A DNA stretch of 64,000 nt from Serripes groenlandicus. Its lineage: Eukaryota > Mollusca > Bivalvia > Cardiida > Cardiidae. This document shows, piece after piece, positions 63,926 through 64,000 of this stretch. The position numbers were made by a program, and so were the translations under genes. The notes beneath the pieces are model-generated. The model did no database searches. It saw only the letters and a program-made list of their open reading frames with translations, and was not told the origin of the DNA. Within the stretch, counting starts at the first letter, position 1, and each line of letters begins with the position of its first letter. The stretch is taken from NCBI GenBank assembly GCA_031761405.1, contig JASEVX010000003.1, forward strand, positions 141,864,700 through 141,928,699. The letters run 5' to 3'.

Positions 63926-64000
63926 CTATAAGTGCTTTAGTACTCTAACCTAGTGTGGTACTTCCTCTGATGTCATTATGTTCAGACTTTGAGAGAATAC

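Overview
The window is AT-rich animal DNA with short exons, huge introns and dense repeats. It looks like a bivalve mollusc: tRNA-headed SINEs share a 3' domain resembling the Meta-type SINEs described from bivalves, there are DIRS retrotransposons, and several element families begin with ACAAGAG. The species cannot be named from sequence alone.

Host gene. Four exons on the minus strand join in phase into the N-terminal half of a CED-6/GULP1 engulfment adaptor (PTB domain): exon 1 at 19709-19538, exon 2 at 16881-16817, exon 3 at 10679-10608 and exon 4 at 453-355. The gene runs off the left edge. Its introns are about 2.7, 6.1 and 10.2 kb and consist largely of mobile elements. A cluster of four TTATCACA (GATA-type) motifs lies just upstream of the start codon. 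Between 21.1 and 58.4 kb there are several splice-flanked open stretches, mostly on the plus strand. They may be exons of one or more unrecognised genes and are given low confidence.

Repeats. The dominant component is a family of about 190-280 bp hairpin MITEs with ends TTAACCCTTTCCC / GGGAAAGGGTTAA. TTAA is the apparent target, as in piggyBac elements, and a long internal palindrome sits near the middle. I count roughly 90 complete or broken copies. They chain end to end sharing TTAA, form a 189-bp tandem array, form an inverted duplication, and have apparently seeded a 40/41-bp minisatellite (55.55-56.60 kb). A second class consists of non-autonomous, Helitron/HINE-like elements of different sequence but one plan: 5' AC(A/T)AGA, short palindrome, subterminal repeat, internal tandem units, microsatellite, 3' hairpin, inverted subterminal repeat, A-run. 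Four sit inside MITE copies, which fixes their ends.

From 40625 to 47419 lies a nearly intact DIRS tyrosine-recombinase retrotransposon on the minus strand. It has gag (split by a frameshift), RT-RNase H-methyltransferase-like and tyrosine recombinase frames, inverted terminal repeats, and an internal complementary region that matches the two ends joined. Two further non-coding elements are unfamiliar to me: a 2.95-kb TIR element at 12093-15041 with a roughly 180-bp periodic GTAACATTGACAC palindrome array, and a 1.6-kb TTCATGAA-rich element at 24721-26361. No rRNA, genuine tRNA gene, CRISPR array or bacterial feature was seen.
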